A DNA stretch of 64,000 nt from Maricaulis sp034670125 (GTDB taxonomy: Bacteria; Pseudomonadota; Alphaproteobacteria; Caulobacterales; Maricaulaceae). Below the pieces are notes generated by a model. The model ran no database searches. It saw nothing but the letters and a program-made list of their open reading frames with translations, and had not been told where the DNA came from. Positions 33,981-42,776 of this stretch are shown piece after piece. Each line of letters begins with the position of its first letter. Position 1 is the stretch's first letter. The stretch spans positions 1-64,000 of the forward strand of contig NZ_JAXMOC010000005.1 of assembly GCF_034670125.1 (NCBI RefSeq), read 5' to 3'. Position numbers and translations under genes: made by a program.

Positions 33981-36122
33981 ATGTCCTTGAGCGGTATTCT
34001 CGGCAACGCCCTTTCGGGTTTGCAGGCCAGCCAGTCGGGCTTGCGCGCGGCGTCCAACAACGTCGCCAATGTCAACACGCCCGGCTATGCCCGCACCGTC
34101 TCCAGCGTTGAAGCCCGCAATGTCGGCGGCGTCGCGATGGGGGTACAGGTCAACGGTATCGTACGCATCGTCGATCGCTACCTGCAGCTGACCTCGTTGA
34201 GCAGTATTTCCGACGCCAGCGGCACCCAGACCCGGGCCGCCGCGCTTGATCGCATGCAGTCGCAATTCGGCAATCTGGACGATAGCGGCTCCATCTTCGC
34301 ACGGCTCAACTCGGCTTTCTCCGGCCTGTCCCAGGCCAGTGTGGACCCGACCCTGTCGGTCGCGCGCCTGTCGGCAGCGGCCGATGTCGACAGTTTCTTC
34401 ACCGAGGCCGAGCGGCTGTCCGGCGAAGTCCGTGTCCAGCGCCAGGAGGCCGACGCCAAGATCAGCGCCGCCCTGCAGCGCTCCAACGAAATCCTGCGTG
34501 AAATCTTCGACCTCAATGCCAGCGTCCAGAGTGTCGCCTCGAGCGGAGGCGACAGTTCCGGCGCCGAGAACCGCGTCTCCGAACTGCTCGATGAATTGTC
34601 GGAATTCATGGATATCCGAGCCGATTTCCAGGGCAATGGCCGGGTCGTGCTGCGGACGACCGACGGTGTCCTGTTGCTCGACAACTATCCCGCCGACCTG
34701 ACCTATGAGGTCGGAGGCACGGGTTCCTACGGTGTCGAATACGGCAAGATTTATGCGGTGCCGCCCAATGGCGGCAATCCGCAGGAACTCGACAGCCATA
34801 TCACCTCGGGCGAGTTGCGGGCCCTGATCGACCTGCGCGACCAGACCCTGCCCAACATCGCCGAAGAGCTGGCCGAGATGACGGCCGGTGCGGCTGACGC
34901 CCTCAACGCTGCCCACAACAATGCGGCCGCCTACCCGGCGCCGCAGACCCTGACCGGTCGCAATACCGGGCTGGAAAGCACCGACAGCCACGGTTTCAGT
35001 GGTGCCACGACCCTGGCCGTGGCCGACAGCACCGGCCAGCTGGTCCGGCGCATTGATATTGATTTTGACGCCGCCACCTATTCCGTGGATGGCGGGGCGG
35101 CCGTCGCCATAGCCGGCACGGTCGGCGACCTGGCAACTGCATTGAATACGGCTCTGGCCGGGGTCGGCTCGGCGAGTTTTGCCAATGGCAAGCTGACCGT
35201 GGCAGCGACGTCCGCCAATAATGGCGTCGCCTTCCTGCAGGACGAGACCACACCGTCGGCCCGCGCCGGACGCGGCCTGTCGCACTTTTTCGGTCTCAAC
35301 GACCTCGTGCGCTCCGACACGCCCGGTTTCTTCGAGGTCGGCCTGAGCGCGGCGGAAGCCCATAATTTCACCACCGGCACGTCGCTGTCCTTCCGCGTCG
35401 ACACGGTGGCCGGAAAGACTGCCGGGACCTACAACATCCCGATGACCACCGGGGGGTCGATCGGTGATGTGATCACCGCCCTCAACGACACGTCCAGCGG
35501 CATGGGCCGCTATGTTACCTTCGCGCTGAATACCGATGGCGGGCTGACCTACACGGCCAATGCGGGATACGAGGGTTATGAGCTGTCGCTGACCGGTGAC
35601 GACACATCGCGCGGGACCAGCGGTGTCTCCTTCTCCGATCTGTTCGGCATCGGCCTGAATGCCCGGGCCTCGCGGGCCGAAGCCTTCGCGGTCGACCCCG
35701 CCATTCGGGCCGACTCGTTCCGTCTCGCCCTCGGCAAGCTGGATATTGATGCGGGCACGGTGGCCGGCGACTATGTCCTGTCGTCGGGTGACAATCGGGG
35801 CGGCGCCGGACTGCAGGACGCCCTGTCCAGCGCCCGCACCTTCAACGCGGCCGGTTCACTGGCCCGCTCGAGCGCCAGCCTTGGTGATTATACCGCCCGG
35901 ATCGCCGGCACTATCGGTTCCCGTGCCGCCCGGGCCGAGAGCGAGGCCGGGTCTGCCGCAACACTGCAGGCCACGGCCGCCCAGAAACGCGCCGATGTCG
36001 AAGGCGTCAGCCTCGACGAAGAGCTCGCTGCCATGACGCTCTACCAGCAATCCTACAATGCCGCCGCGCGCATGCTGCAGGCGGCCAAGGAAATGACCGA
36101 TACCCTGATGGGCATCGTCTAG
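33981..36122 (+). CDS. flgK: flagellar hook-filament junction protein FlgK
   Basis: This 713-aa hook-associated protein 1 has the N-terminal signature LSGILGNALSGLQASQSGLRAASNNVANVNTPGYARTV. The C-terminal signature reads GVSLDEELAAMTLYQQSYNAAARMLQAAKEMTDTLMGIV. The central region is variable and surface-exposed. Coiled-coil sections flank the core (LSGEVRVQRQEADAKISAALQRSNEILREI). It is longer than enteric FlgK (about 550 aa), with an extended middle domain. It is followed 15 bases later by flgL, preceded by AGGAGGT. Confidence 0.95.
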   Translation: MSLSGILGNALSGLQASQSGLRAASNNVANVNTPGYARTVSSVEARNVGGVAMGVQVNGIVRIVDRYLQLTSLSSISDASGTQTRAAALDRMQSQFGNLDDSGSIFARLNSAFSGLSQASVDPTLSVARLSAAADVDSFFTEAERLSGEVRVQRQEADAKISAALQRSNEILREIFDLNASVQSVASSGGDSSGAENRVSELLDELSEFMDIRADFQGNGRVVLRTTDGVLLLDNYPADLTYEVGGTGSYGVEYGKIYAVPPNGGNPQELDSHITSGELRALIDLRDQTLPNIAEELAEMTAGAADALNAAHNNAAAYPAPQTLTGRNTGLESTDSHGFSGATTLAVADSTGQLVRRIDIDFDAATYSVDGGAAVAIAGTVGDLATALNTALAGVGSASFANGKLTVAATSANNGVAFLQDETTPSARAGRGLSHFFGLNDLVRSDTPGFFEVGLSAAEAHNFTTGTSLSFRVDTVAGKTAGTYNIPMTTGGSIGDVITALNDTSSGMGRYVTFALNTDGGLTYTANAGYEGYELSLTGDDTSRGTSGVSFSDLFGIGLNARASRAEAFAVDPAIRADSFRLALGKLDIDAGTVAGDYVLSSGDNRGGAGLQDALSSARTFNAAGSLARSSASLGDYTARIAGTIGSRAARAESEAGSAATLQATAAQKRADVEGVSLDEELAAMTLYQQSYNAAARMLQAAKEMTDTLMGIV

Positions 36123-36137
36123 GAGGTAATTCGCACC

Positions 36138-37052
36138 ATGACCCGTGTTTCCACCTTCGCTGCCAACCAGAACGCGCTGATGGACCTGATGAAGGCCCAG
36201 AAGGCGATGTTCGACGCCCAGAAACAGCTGACCACCGGCAAGCTCGCCACCGACCTCAAGGGCGTCGGCCACCAGGCCGAGACCCTGTCTGCCACCCGCG
36301 CCGCCCTGCAGCGGGCCAGTGCCTACGAAGAAGCCGCGGTCCGCACCGAGGCCCGTCTGGCGAGCCAGGATGTCGCGATGGGCCAGATGGCCGATGCGAT
36401 CACCGATCTGCGCCTCGCCGTGACCTCGAAGGATGGCGACTACACCATGCACCAGGTGCGCGAAGCCTTCGACAAGGTCGCCAACGCGCTCAACACGAAA
36501 CATGCCGGAACCTATGTCTTCGGCGGCACACGCACTGACACGGCCCCGGTCACGACCAATGACCTGGACGACCTGGTGGCCATGGGTTCGGCGTCGGAAG
36601 CCTTCGTCAACAATGACCGTCGGCCGCAGGTTCAGCTCGACCAGAACCTGACCCTGGAGACGGGCATGCTGGCCAGCGATGTCGGCGGCGAGGTGTTCGA
36701 CAGTTTCAAGCGCATTGCCGATTTCGATGCCGGCGTGAACGGCCCCTTTGACCGGCCGCTCAGTGCAGCCCAGGAAACCTTCCTGAACGGCGAAATCCAG
36801 AACGTCATCACCGCGCTGGACAACATGTATGTCCGGATTGGTGAGAACGGCGCTGCCCAGGCGAATGTCGAAACGATCCGGACCGCGCAGGGCGATCGCC
36901 AGATCTTCCTCCAGCAGATGCTGTCCGATCTCGAAGACGTCGACATGGCCGAGGCCGCGACCCGATTCCAGGCCGCCCAGACCGCCGTCGACGTCTCCGC
37001 CAAGACCTTCTCATCGCTCAGCCAGGTGTCCCTGCTGAACTTCCTGAGGTAG
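36138..37052 (+). CDS. flgL: flagellar hook-filament junction protein FlgL
   Basis: This 304-aa flagellin-like junction protein (HAP3) starts MTRVSTFAANQNALMDLMKAQKAMFDAQKQLTTGK and ends VDVSAKTFSSLSQVSLLNFLR, the flagellin-type C-terminal helix. The ribosome site is a strong AGGAGGT upstream of the ATG. It sits directly behind flgK, the usual order. It lacks the longer central domain of filament flagellins. No flagellin gene is present in this window. Confidence 0.93.
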   Translation: MTRVSTFAANQNALMDLMKAQKAMFDAQKQLTTGKLATDLKGVGHQAETLSATRAALQRASAYEEAAVRTEARLASQDVAMGQMADAITDLRLAVTSKDGDYTMHQVREAFDKVANALNTKHAGTYVFGGTRTDTAPVTTNDLDDLVAMGSASEAFVNNDRRPQVQLDQNLTLETGMLASDVGGEVFDSFKRIADFDAGVNGPFDRPLSAAQETFLNGEIQNVITALDNMYVRIGENGAAQANVETIRTAQGDRQIFLQQMLSDLEDVDMAEAATRFQAAQTAVDVSAKTFSSLSQVSLLNFLR

Positions 37053-37129
37053 GGACGGGCCGACCGGTTTTCCCGCTTTTGTTGTACCGCGACCCCGCTC
37101 TAGTGTTTGCACTGGAAGGGGAGGGGCTC

Positions 37130-37423
37130 ATGTCACGCAGATTCACACCAAGACGCCGTCGTCCGATCGTGGGTGGCGCGCTGCTGGGTGCCCTGATTGC
37201 CCTCGCGCTCTTCGTGATGAACATCGGGGTGAGCCTGGCCGTCCTGCCCTGGGTCGTTGTGGGCGCTGCGGTCGGCGGCGGCGCGCTGGGCGGTGGCGTG
37301 AAAATCGCTGCGGGAGACAATGCCTTGGCCGCATTGTTTGAACCGGGTTTGTCCGCGATCGGCGAGTTCTTGGCGGCAGGCCTCGGCTTCGTCGGTGACT
37401 TGTTCAGCGGGTCGGGGACATGA
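37130..37423 (+). CDS. small membrane protein, unrecognised
   Basis: This 97-aa protein is counted from ATG 37130, which follows GGAAGGGGAGGGG. A basic start (MSRRFTPRRRRPIVGG) is followed by hydrophobic segments ALLGALIALALFVMNIGV and VLPWVVVGAAVGGGALGGGV, then a Gly/Ala-rich tail. The N-terminus should be cytoplasmic. It overlaps the next small membrane gene by four bases (ATGA), so the two probably form a translationally coupled pair of unknown function downstream of flgKL. Confidence 0.65.
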   Translation: MSRRFTPRRRRPIVGGALLGALIALALFVMNIGVSLAVLPWVVVGAAVGGGALGGGVKIAAGDNALAALFEPGLSAIGEFLAAGLGFVGDLFSGSGT

Positions 37424-37656
37424 CGGGTAAAGGAACGGCCAAAAAGAAGCGGGGCGTGGATCTCTCGGTCGTTGTCAGCTTGGTCATGGCAGTTGCTTTG
37501 ACAGGCGTGTTTCTTTGGGTGGCTTGGGGGGCGTCCCTCTGGGTCCTCCTGCTGGGATCCGCGACCGTGTTTGGACTTTCCTTCGGATTGACGCTTGCGT
37601 TTACTCGCAATCCAATGAAATTCATCGGGCAGTTGCTCCACAATCTCAATTGGTGA
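37420..37656 (+). CDS. small membrane protein, unrecognised
   Basis: This 78-aa protein has a Lys-rich start (TGKGTAKKKRGVDL) and two membrane helices, VVVSLVMAVALTGVFLWVAWG (about 15-35) and LWVLLLGSATVFGLSFGLTLAF (38-59). It ends NPMKFIGQLLHNLNW. It overlaps the preceding membrane gene by ATGA. I recognise no family. The pair could form a small inner-membrane complex, an inference from coupling only. Confidence 0.65.
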   Translation: MTGKGTAKKKRGVDLSVVVSLVMAVALTGVFLWVAWGASLWVLLLGSATVFGLSFGLTLAFTRNPMKFIGQLLHNLNW

Positions 37657-37752
37657 CGCTCCTGACCCGACTGGTCACGCACGCTTGCTTCGCCTATATA
37701 CCCGCCTCCATCAACCGTTTGCTGCGGGCCTTGACCCCGCTGGAGGCGATAT

Positions 37753-38982
37753 ATGACGACCGACCTTCCCGTCGACACGACCGGCCGCGCCCGTGTGCAG
37801 GCCGATGACCTTATTTCCCGTTTGGGCTTGTCCGGCGATCCGCTGGGGCTGGGTGGCCAGCCGGGCGACCACCGCGTCGTGGTGGCCATGTCCGGCGGTG
37901 TCGACAGCTCGGTGACCGCAGCGCTGCTGCACCATCTCGGCTATGACGTCGTCGGCGTGACGCTGCAGCTTTATGATCATGGCGCCGCCATGGCCAAGAA
38001 GGGCGCCTGTTGTGCCGGTCAGGATATTTACGACGCCAAGCGCGTCGCCGAGGCCTGCGGCTTTCGCCATTATGTGCTCGATTATGAGAGCCGATTCCGC
38101 GAAGCGGTGATCGAGGAATTTGCCGACACCTATCTGGCCGGGTTCACGCCCATTCCTTGCGTGCGCTGTAACCAGACCGTCAAATTCGCCGACCTTTTGA
38201 CCACCGCCCGCCAATTGGGCGCCGTGTGCATGGCCACGGGGCATTACATCCAGCGGGTTGTCGGCGAGAACGGCGCGGAACTGCGCCGGGCCGCCGATGC
38301 CGGCAAGGACCAGTCCTATTTCCTGTTCGCGACCACGCATGACCAGCTCGACTTCCTGCGCTTTCCGCTCGGTCACCTGAACAAGGACCAGACGCGCGAG
38401 CTCGCCGAGGCCTTCGGTCTCATCGTTGCCGACAAGCCGGACAGCCAGGACATCTGTTTTGTACCCCAGGGCCGCTATGTCGACATTGTCGAAAAGGTTC
38501 GTCCCGGTGCCTCGCGTCCCGGCGAGATCGTGCATGTCGATGGTCGGGTCCTGGGCACCCATGAAGGCGTGATCCGCTACACCGTCGGTCAGCGCCGCGG
38601 CCTGAAGATCGCCGTCGGTGATCCGCTCTATGTGGTGCGCCTCGATGCCGACAAGGCCCAGGTCATTGTCGGCCCACGCGAGGAACTGGAAGTCGACACG
38701 ATCGCCCTCAAGGAGATTAACTGGCTGGGCGATGACGCCCCGCTGGACGGTGCGCCGGTGCAGGTCAAGGTCCGCTCCACCCGCCCGCCCGTGCCCGCCG
38801 CCCTCGCGGTCGATGGGGACAGTATCAGCGTCGTCCTCGCCAAGGGCGAGGAAGGTGTCGCGCCGGGCCAGGCTTGTGTCTTCTATTCATCTGACGACGC
38901 CGATCGTGTCCTCGGCGGCGGCTGGATCGTCAGCACCAGTGGTCGCGGTGGTGGATCGAGCGGGGTTCGGTTGATCGGGTAG
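37753..38982 (+). CDS. mnmA: tRNA-uridine 2-sulfurtransferase MnmA
   Basis: This 409-aa enzyme thiolates U34 of tRNA(Lys/Glu/Gln). It shows the PP-loop VVAMSGGVDSSVTAALL (about 37-53) and the nucleophile-containing GACCAGQDIYDAKRVAE. PCVRCNQTVKF and ATGHYIQ follow, and the persulfide Cys lies in PDSQDICFVPQGRY. The C-terminal beta-barrel has YTVGQRRGLKIA and PLYVVRLDADKAQVIVG. The N-terminal 30 residues extend beyond typical bacterial MnmA, as is common in alphaproteobacteria. It is a single-gene unit followed by a long repeat-rich intergenic region. Confidence 0.95.
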   Translation: MTTDLPVDTTGRARVQADDLISRLGLSGDPLGLGGQPGDHRVVVAMSGGVDSSVTAALLHHLGYDVVGVTLQLYDHGAAMAKKGACCAGQDIYDAKRVAEACGFRHYVLDYESRFREAVIEEFADTYLAGFTPIPCVRCNQTVKFADLLTTARQLGAVCMATGHYIQRVVGENGAELRRAADAGKDQSYFLFATTHDQLDFLRFPLGHLNKDQTRELAEAFGLIVADKPDSQDICFVPQGRYVDIVEKVRPGASRPGEIVHVDGRVLGTHEGVIRYTVGQRRGLKIAVGDPLYVVRLDADKAQVIVGPREELEVDTIALKEINWLGDDAPLDGAPVQVKVRSTRPPVPAALAVDGDSISVVLAKGEEGVAPGQACVFYSSDDADRVLGGGWIVSTSGRGGGSSGVRLIG

Positions 38983-39574
38983 GGCGTCGTGGACCCCACC
39001 GCCAGCGCTCCCCTCTCCATTTTTCCCGGAGGCGCGCAGCGCCACCCGGGACCGACGGGAGACGCATCGCATGCCGGAGGGTTTCGTGGCTCCCGGCTCT
39101 TCGCCCCGCTGTTGCGGGGCTGCGGCCGGGATAAATGTGCTTTGGTTTGAGAGGGATTGGCATGCGGAAGTTTGCGGCAACATCCGGCGCTGACGACGCT
39201 CACCGACAAACCCGCGCGTGTCATCCCGGGCGGAGCCCTGACTTGATCAGGGTTGAGACCCGGCACCCATACGCTCGGTGCTGCCGATATCGGCGTGTAT
39301 AGGTCCCGGATCTGCAACCTGCTTGCGCAGGTTTTCGTCCGGGATGACAAAATTTTTGTGCCTTTATCCCCGCCCACGCACCCCTTTCCTTCTCCCTTGG
39401 GAGAAGGTGGCCGGAGGCCGGATGAGGGGGGAATTTTCCTGCGGTCACCGGGATTTACCCCTCACCCTGACCCTCTCCCAGGGGAGAGGGAAAGTGCGTG
39501 TCAGCAAAAATCCGCGAAAACTTATCCCCACCCATCGCCCGCCAACCCATAATGGCTTCGGTTTTCGGGACGGG
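38983..39574. repeat. repeat-rich intergenic island
   Basis: This stretch after mnmA has no convincing gene but several palindromic repeats. TTTTTCCCGGAGG...CCACCCGGGA lies at about 39018-39051, then GGCTCCCGG...GGCCGGGATAAATG to about 39136. A larger inverted repeat opens TGTCATCCCGGGCGG (39219) and closes GTCCGGGATGACA (39339-39351). CTTCTCCCTTGGGAGAAG with GTGGCCGGAGGCCGGATGAG spans 39388-39425. CCCCTCACCCTGACCCTCTC then pairs with GGGGAGAGGG (39459-39490). These resemble widespread extragenic palindromes of proteobacteria. Confidence 0.65.
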
Positions 39575-39728
39575 AGGCACGAGCTCAGTCACTTGTGCCC
39601 GGAGACGAGCGGAGCCTGTCCGCGTGCGGGGATGACATCCCGACACTCCGGCAGGGCGTGCGACCAGGTCGCGGGGCACTAAACGACCGACCCCATCTAC
39701 CTGACGCATTGGAATCGGGGTGGAGACA
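39575..39728. repeat. dispersed ~155-bp repeat, copy B
   Basis: This copy is homologous along its length to 18345-18501 (copy A), in the same orientation relative to the + strand. It keeps the opening hairpin and the CTCCGGCAGGGCGTGCGACC block. It sits at the right end of the repeat island, upstream of the Sel1-like gene. Confidence 0.75.
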
Positions 39729-39914
39729 GCCCGGGAAAACTCCGAGAACGGGATGTCGGCGATGTCACGTTATTCAAATCAACCCGATGTCGGCATTGGC
39801 CGGCATCCCGTTCCCTCCTCCACTCGAAACGCCAGGCGATCGCGCCGTGGCGGTGCTGGTGCTTGCCCGCCAGGGCCGGCGCCGACTATCCTGTCCCAAA
39901 CCCGGCGAGGCCTG

Positions 39915-40634
39915 ATGCGTATTCTCCTGATCCTTTTCTTCAGCGTCGTTCTGGCTCCGGTCGCCCGGGCGCAACCGGCGGACCCGGACCCGGCGCCCTA
40001 TATTGCCGCCTGCGAGGCGGGTGACGGGTTTTCCTGTCTCTACGCCTATGGCGTCCAGCAGCGCGCCGACAGCACATTCTGGCTGACCGACGAGGGGGTG
40101 GCCCTGTTCGTGCGTGGCTGCGAAGTCGGGTCTGACCGGGCCTGCTGGGTGTTCGAGCGCATCAACACGCCCAATCCTTACGGGCCGATCCGCTATGACC
40201 GCGAGCGCTACCTGCCGATCGCCCTGTCAGGATGTGAGCGGGGCAGCTCGATGGCCTGCTGGCAGGCCGCCAGCTTCTTCGAGGATGGCAATGTGGCCGA
40301 TCGGGAGCGGGGCTTGGCGCTGGCCCGCCAGTCCTGCGAAGCCGGTTTTTCCGATGGCTGTGCCCGTCAGGCCGATCTGCTGGCGTCGCTGGGCCGCAAT
40401 GCGCTGGAGGCCTCACGGGCGGCCTGCTACGGCAATCGTGTCGGCCGGATGCGCAAGCTGGGTGATTGCGACGTGGTGTGCGCCGAGGGCGACGGGACGG
40501 CCTGTTACGCGCTGGCCCTGATGTATCATCGTGGCCGTGATGGTGCCCAGACCCTGCGCCGCAATGCCGTCCGGGCGCGGGCCCTGTTCGTGCAGGCGTG
40601 TGAGCTTGGCGAGACGGACGCGTGCGAGCGTTAG
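39915..40634 (+). CDS. secreted Cys-rich Sel1-like repeat protein
   Basis: This 239-aa protein is counted from ATG 39915, where a signal peptide begins (MRILLILFFSVVLAPVARAQ). An in-frame upstream extension covers repeat DNA and is not credible. The mature chain consists of short helical repeats with paired cysteines: ACEAGDGFSCLYAYG, GCEVGSDRACWVFE, GCERGSSMACWQAA, SCEAGFSDGCARQA, ACELGETDACER. The spacing matches Hcp/Sel1-type disulfide-linked repeats that act in protein-protein contacts in the periplasm. No partner is evident. The last bases converge on the CPBP gene (stops two bases apart). Confidence 0.8.
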   Translation: MRILLILFFSVVLAPVARAQPADPDPAPYIAACEAGDGFSCLYAYGVQQRADSTFWLTDEGVALFVRGCEVGSDRACWVFERINTPNPYGPIRYDRERYLPIALSGCERGSSMACWQAASFFEDGNVADRERGLALARQSCEAGFSDGCARQADLLASLGRNALEASRAACYGNRVGRMRKLGDCDVVCAEGDGTACYALALMYHRGRDGAQTLRRNAVRARALFVQACELGETDACER

Positions 40635-40635
40635 C

Positions 40636-41142
40636 TCAAGCCGGCATCGTCAGCCCTTTCCAGCCCACCACGACCAGCCAGTGCATCACCGTGGCCGGCC
40701 AGACAGAGCTGCTGGTCCGGTAGCTGATCGTGCAGGCGAGGCCGAGGGCGGCGGTGATGGCGAGGAAGCCGGGTTGGAGGAAGAGCGGTTGCGCCATGGG
40801 CAGGCCGAGCCAGACCTGGACCGGATGCCACAGCACAAAGGCGGCGAGGGCGAGGGTGGCGCGAATCCGGCCCTTGCGACCCGCCAGCCCGACCCGGAAA
40901 ACAAGCTCCTCGGCCAACGCCGGGACGAGGATCGCCAGTGCTGCTACCGCTAACAAGCCGGTCAAATCCTCTGTCACCAAAAAGTTGAACAGGTATTCAA
41001 CTTTGTTGATGGCGAGGGCTGCGGCGATGAATAGAGCAAATATTAGAAGGGATTGCCCCCATATCGGCAATCCGGGCGAGGTTCGGACGGCTCGTTTTGC
41101 ATCTGCGAAATAACTTGACGCTGTGCCGCATAATTCGATCAT
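40636..41142 (-). CDS. CPBP-family intramembrane protease
   Basis: This 168-aa inner-membrane protein is counted from ATG 41142; the frame stays open upstream only as a shadow of the thiolase gene. Hydrophobic segments are SLLIFALFIAAALAI, LTGLLAVAALAILVPAL, TLALAAFVLWHPVQV and a C-terminal VMHWLVVVGWKGL. The CPBP (Abi) catalytic motifs are visible: EELVFR (EExxxR), a mid-chain FVLWHP and a final TVMHW. The family includes Rce1-like CAAX proteases and bacteriocin-immunity-type proteins; the substrate is unknown. It diverges from the thiolase gene. Confidence 0.8.
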   Translation of the reverse strand: MIELCGTASSYFADAKRAVRTSPGLPIWGQSLLIFALFIAAALAINKVEYLFNFLVTEDLTGLLAVAALAILVPALAEELVFRVGLAGRKGRIRATLALAAFVLWHPVQVWLGLPMAQPLFLQPGFLAITAALGLACTISYRTSSSVWPATVMHWLVVVGWKGLTMPA

Positions 41143-41184
41143 GCGCGCCAGACTAATCAAGAATGATCCCAGAGGAGAGATGAA

Positions 41185-42372
41185 ATGAGTGCTGTGGACG
41201 ATCCTATCGTCATCGTCGGCATGGCCCGCACCCCGATGGGTGGCCTGCTCGGTGAACTCGCACCCCTGTCCGCCAACGAGCTCGGCGCGGTTGCCGTCAA
41301 GGCGGCGATGGAAGAAGCCGGCATCGCCGGTGATGACATCGACCAGATCCTGATGGGCAATGTGCTGATGGCCGGTCAGGGCCAGGCGCCGGGTCGCCAG
41401 GCGGCGATCAAGGCCGGCCTGCCCAAATCCGTTGAAGCCACGACGCTCAACAAGATGTGCGGATCGGGCATGCAGGCGGCCATCATGGGTCGCGCCGCGA
41501 TCACCTCGGGCGATGCCGACATCATCATCGCCGGCGGCATGGAATCGATGACCAACGCGCCGCACATGCTGCCGACCCATCGCGGCGGTTTCAAATACGG
41601 TCACGACACCATCAAGGACCACATGGCCCAGGATGGCCTCGAAGACGCCTATGAGAAAAAGCCGATGGGTGTCTATGCCGACATGATCGCGGAGGAGCAC
41701 CAGTTTACCCGCGAGCAGCAGGACGCCTACGCCCTGGAAACACTGGCCCGTGCCCAGCGCGCGACCCGGGATGGTGACTTCAGGCGCGAGATCACACCGG
41801 TCACGATCAAGGGCCGCAAGGGCGATGTGGTTGTCGATACGGACGAGCTGCCCCGCAAGGCGATGCCGGAGAAGATCCCGTCCCTGCGCCCGGCCTTCTC
41901 CAAGGACGGCACGGTGACGGCCGCCAATGCCTCGGCCATCTCGGACGGTGCTGCGGCGCTGATCCTGATGCGCCTGTCGGAAGCAGAGCGTCGCGGTCTC
42001 AAGCCGATCGCCAGGATTGTCGCCACCGCAGCCCACGCCCACGAGCCGGCCTATTTCACCACCGCGCCGGTACCCGCCATGCGCAAGGTCGTCGAGCGCG
42101 CCGGCTGGCAGATCGGTGATGTCGATTTGTGGGAAATCAACGAAGCCTTCGCCGTCGTCCCGATGATCGCGATGAAGGAGCTGGGCATTTCCCACGACAT
42201 CATCAACGTCAATGGCGGTGCTTGCGCCCTGGGTCACCCGATCGGCGCGTCTGGCGCCCGCATCATGGTCACCCTGCTCGCCGCACTGGAAAAACGCGGC
42301 AAGACCAAGGGCGTCGCCTCGCTCTGCATCGGCGGCGGCGAAGCCACGGCGGTGGCTGTCGAGCGCATGTAG
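41185..42372 (+). CDS. acetyl-CoA C-acetyltransferase (thiolase)
   Basis: This 395-aa enzyme catalyses reversible condensation of two acetyl-CoA to acetoacetyl-CoA, or thiolysis of 3-ketoacyl-CoA. The acylated Cys92 is in NKMCGSGMQAA, the NEAFAVVP motif is present, the His is in CALGHPIGASGARI, and the second Cys is in SLCIGGGEATA. Length is standard. AGAGGAGAG precedes the ATG. It is not beside phaB/phaC or beta-oxidation genes, so its pathway (polyhydroxybutyrate, ketone body or amino-acid degradation) is open. The bkd genes 3 kb away make branched-chain amino-acid catabolism plausible. Confidence 0.93.
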   Translation: MSAVDDPIVIVGMARTPMGGLLGELAPLSANELGAVAVKAAMEEAGIAGDDIDQILMGNVLMAGQGQAPGRQAAIKAGLPKSVEATTLNKMCGSGMQAAIMGRAAITSGDADIIIAGGMESMTNAPHMLPTHRGGFKYGHDTIKDHMAQDGLEDAYEKKPMGVYADMIAEEHQFTREQQDAYALETLARAQRATRDGDFRREITPVTIKGRKGDVVVDTDELPRKAMPEKIPSLRPAFSKDGTVTAANASAISDGAAALILMRLSEAERRGLKPIARIVATAAHAHEPAYFTTAPVPAMRKVVERAGWQIGDVDLWEINEAFAVVPMIAMKELGISHDIINVNGGACALGHPIGASGARIMVTLLAALEKRGKTKGVASLCIGGGEATAVAVERM

Positions 42373-42441
42373 GCCTGGTCGTACAGACTGGCATGAAGAG
42401 GGCGCGGCCGATGGCTGCGCCCTTTGTCGTTCGAGGTCGCA

Positions 42442-42489
42442 GATTGCCAATCTGACATGGAGTGATTAAGTTACAATCAGTCCGATTGG
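42442..42489 (+). promoter_or_regulatory. putative toxin-antitoxin operator
   Basis: GATTG/CAATC half-sites are clustered before the antitoxin: palindrome GATTGCCAATC (42442-42452), TGATT-N7-AATCA (42463-42479) and GATTGG (42484-42489). Such repeats suit an autoregulating ribbon-helix-helix dimer. Confidence 0.45.
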
Positions 42490-42500
42490 GAGCGATTGCC

Positions 42501-42770
42501 ATGAGCGCTGCAACGCGTGTCATCACCGCGCATGTGCCGTCTGGTCTGGCCGAGAAGGTGGATGCCATGGCGGCGCGGCTTGATCGCTCGCGCGGCTGGG
42601 TGATGAAACAGGCTTTGGCCGCCTGGGTCGACCAGGAAGAGGAGCGTCACCGGCTGACGCTTGAAGCGCTCGCGGACGTCGATGCTGGCCGTGTTGTCGA
42701 TCACGGGGCCATGCTGGCCTGGGTCGACAGTCTGGGAACGGACACGCCCCTGCCGCCGCCTGTCGAATAA
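42501..42770 (+). CDS. ribbon-helix-helix antitoxin (CopG/ParD-type)
   Basis: This 89-aa protein is counted from ATG 42501, preceded by GGGAGCG. The N-terminal RHH fold reads TRVITAHVPSGLAEKVDAMAARLDRSRGWVMKQALAAWVDQEEER. The acidic and Pro-rich C-terminus (DSLGTDTPLPPPVE) would wrap the toxin. It is encoded six bases upstream of a RelE/ParE-like toxin, the normal antitoxin-first order. It probably represses its own operon through repeats upstream. Confidence 0.85.
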   Translation: MSAATRVITAHVPSGLAEKVDAMAARLDRSRGWVMKQALAAWVDQEEERHRLTLEALADVDAGRVVDHGAMLAWVDSLGTDTPLPPPVE

Positions 42771-42776
42771 AATCGC

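Noticed and set aside
33829..33990. 53-codon open frame ending inside the flgK start
   Set aside because: There is weak ribosome site support and Arg-rich low-information sequence. I could not match it to FlaF, FlbT or other flagellar small proteins. It probably lies in the flgK leader.
39720..39914. 65-codon N-terminal extension of the Sel1-like protein
   Set aside because: It covers intergenic repeat DNA and would bury a clear signal peptide that starts at 39915.
41143..42450. Upstream extension of the CPBP protease frame
   Set aside because: The extension runs antisense through the thiolase gene. The credible start with normal CPBP length is at 41142.
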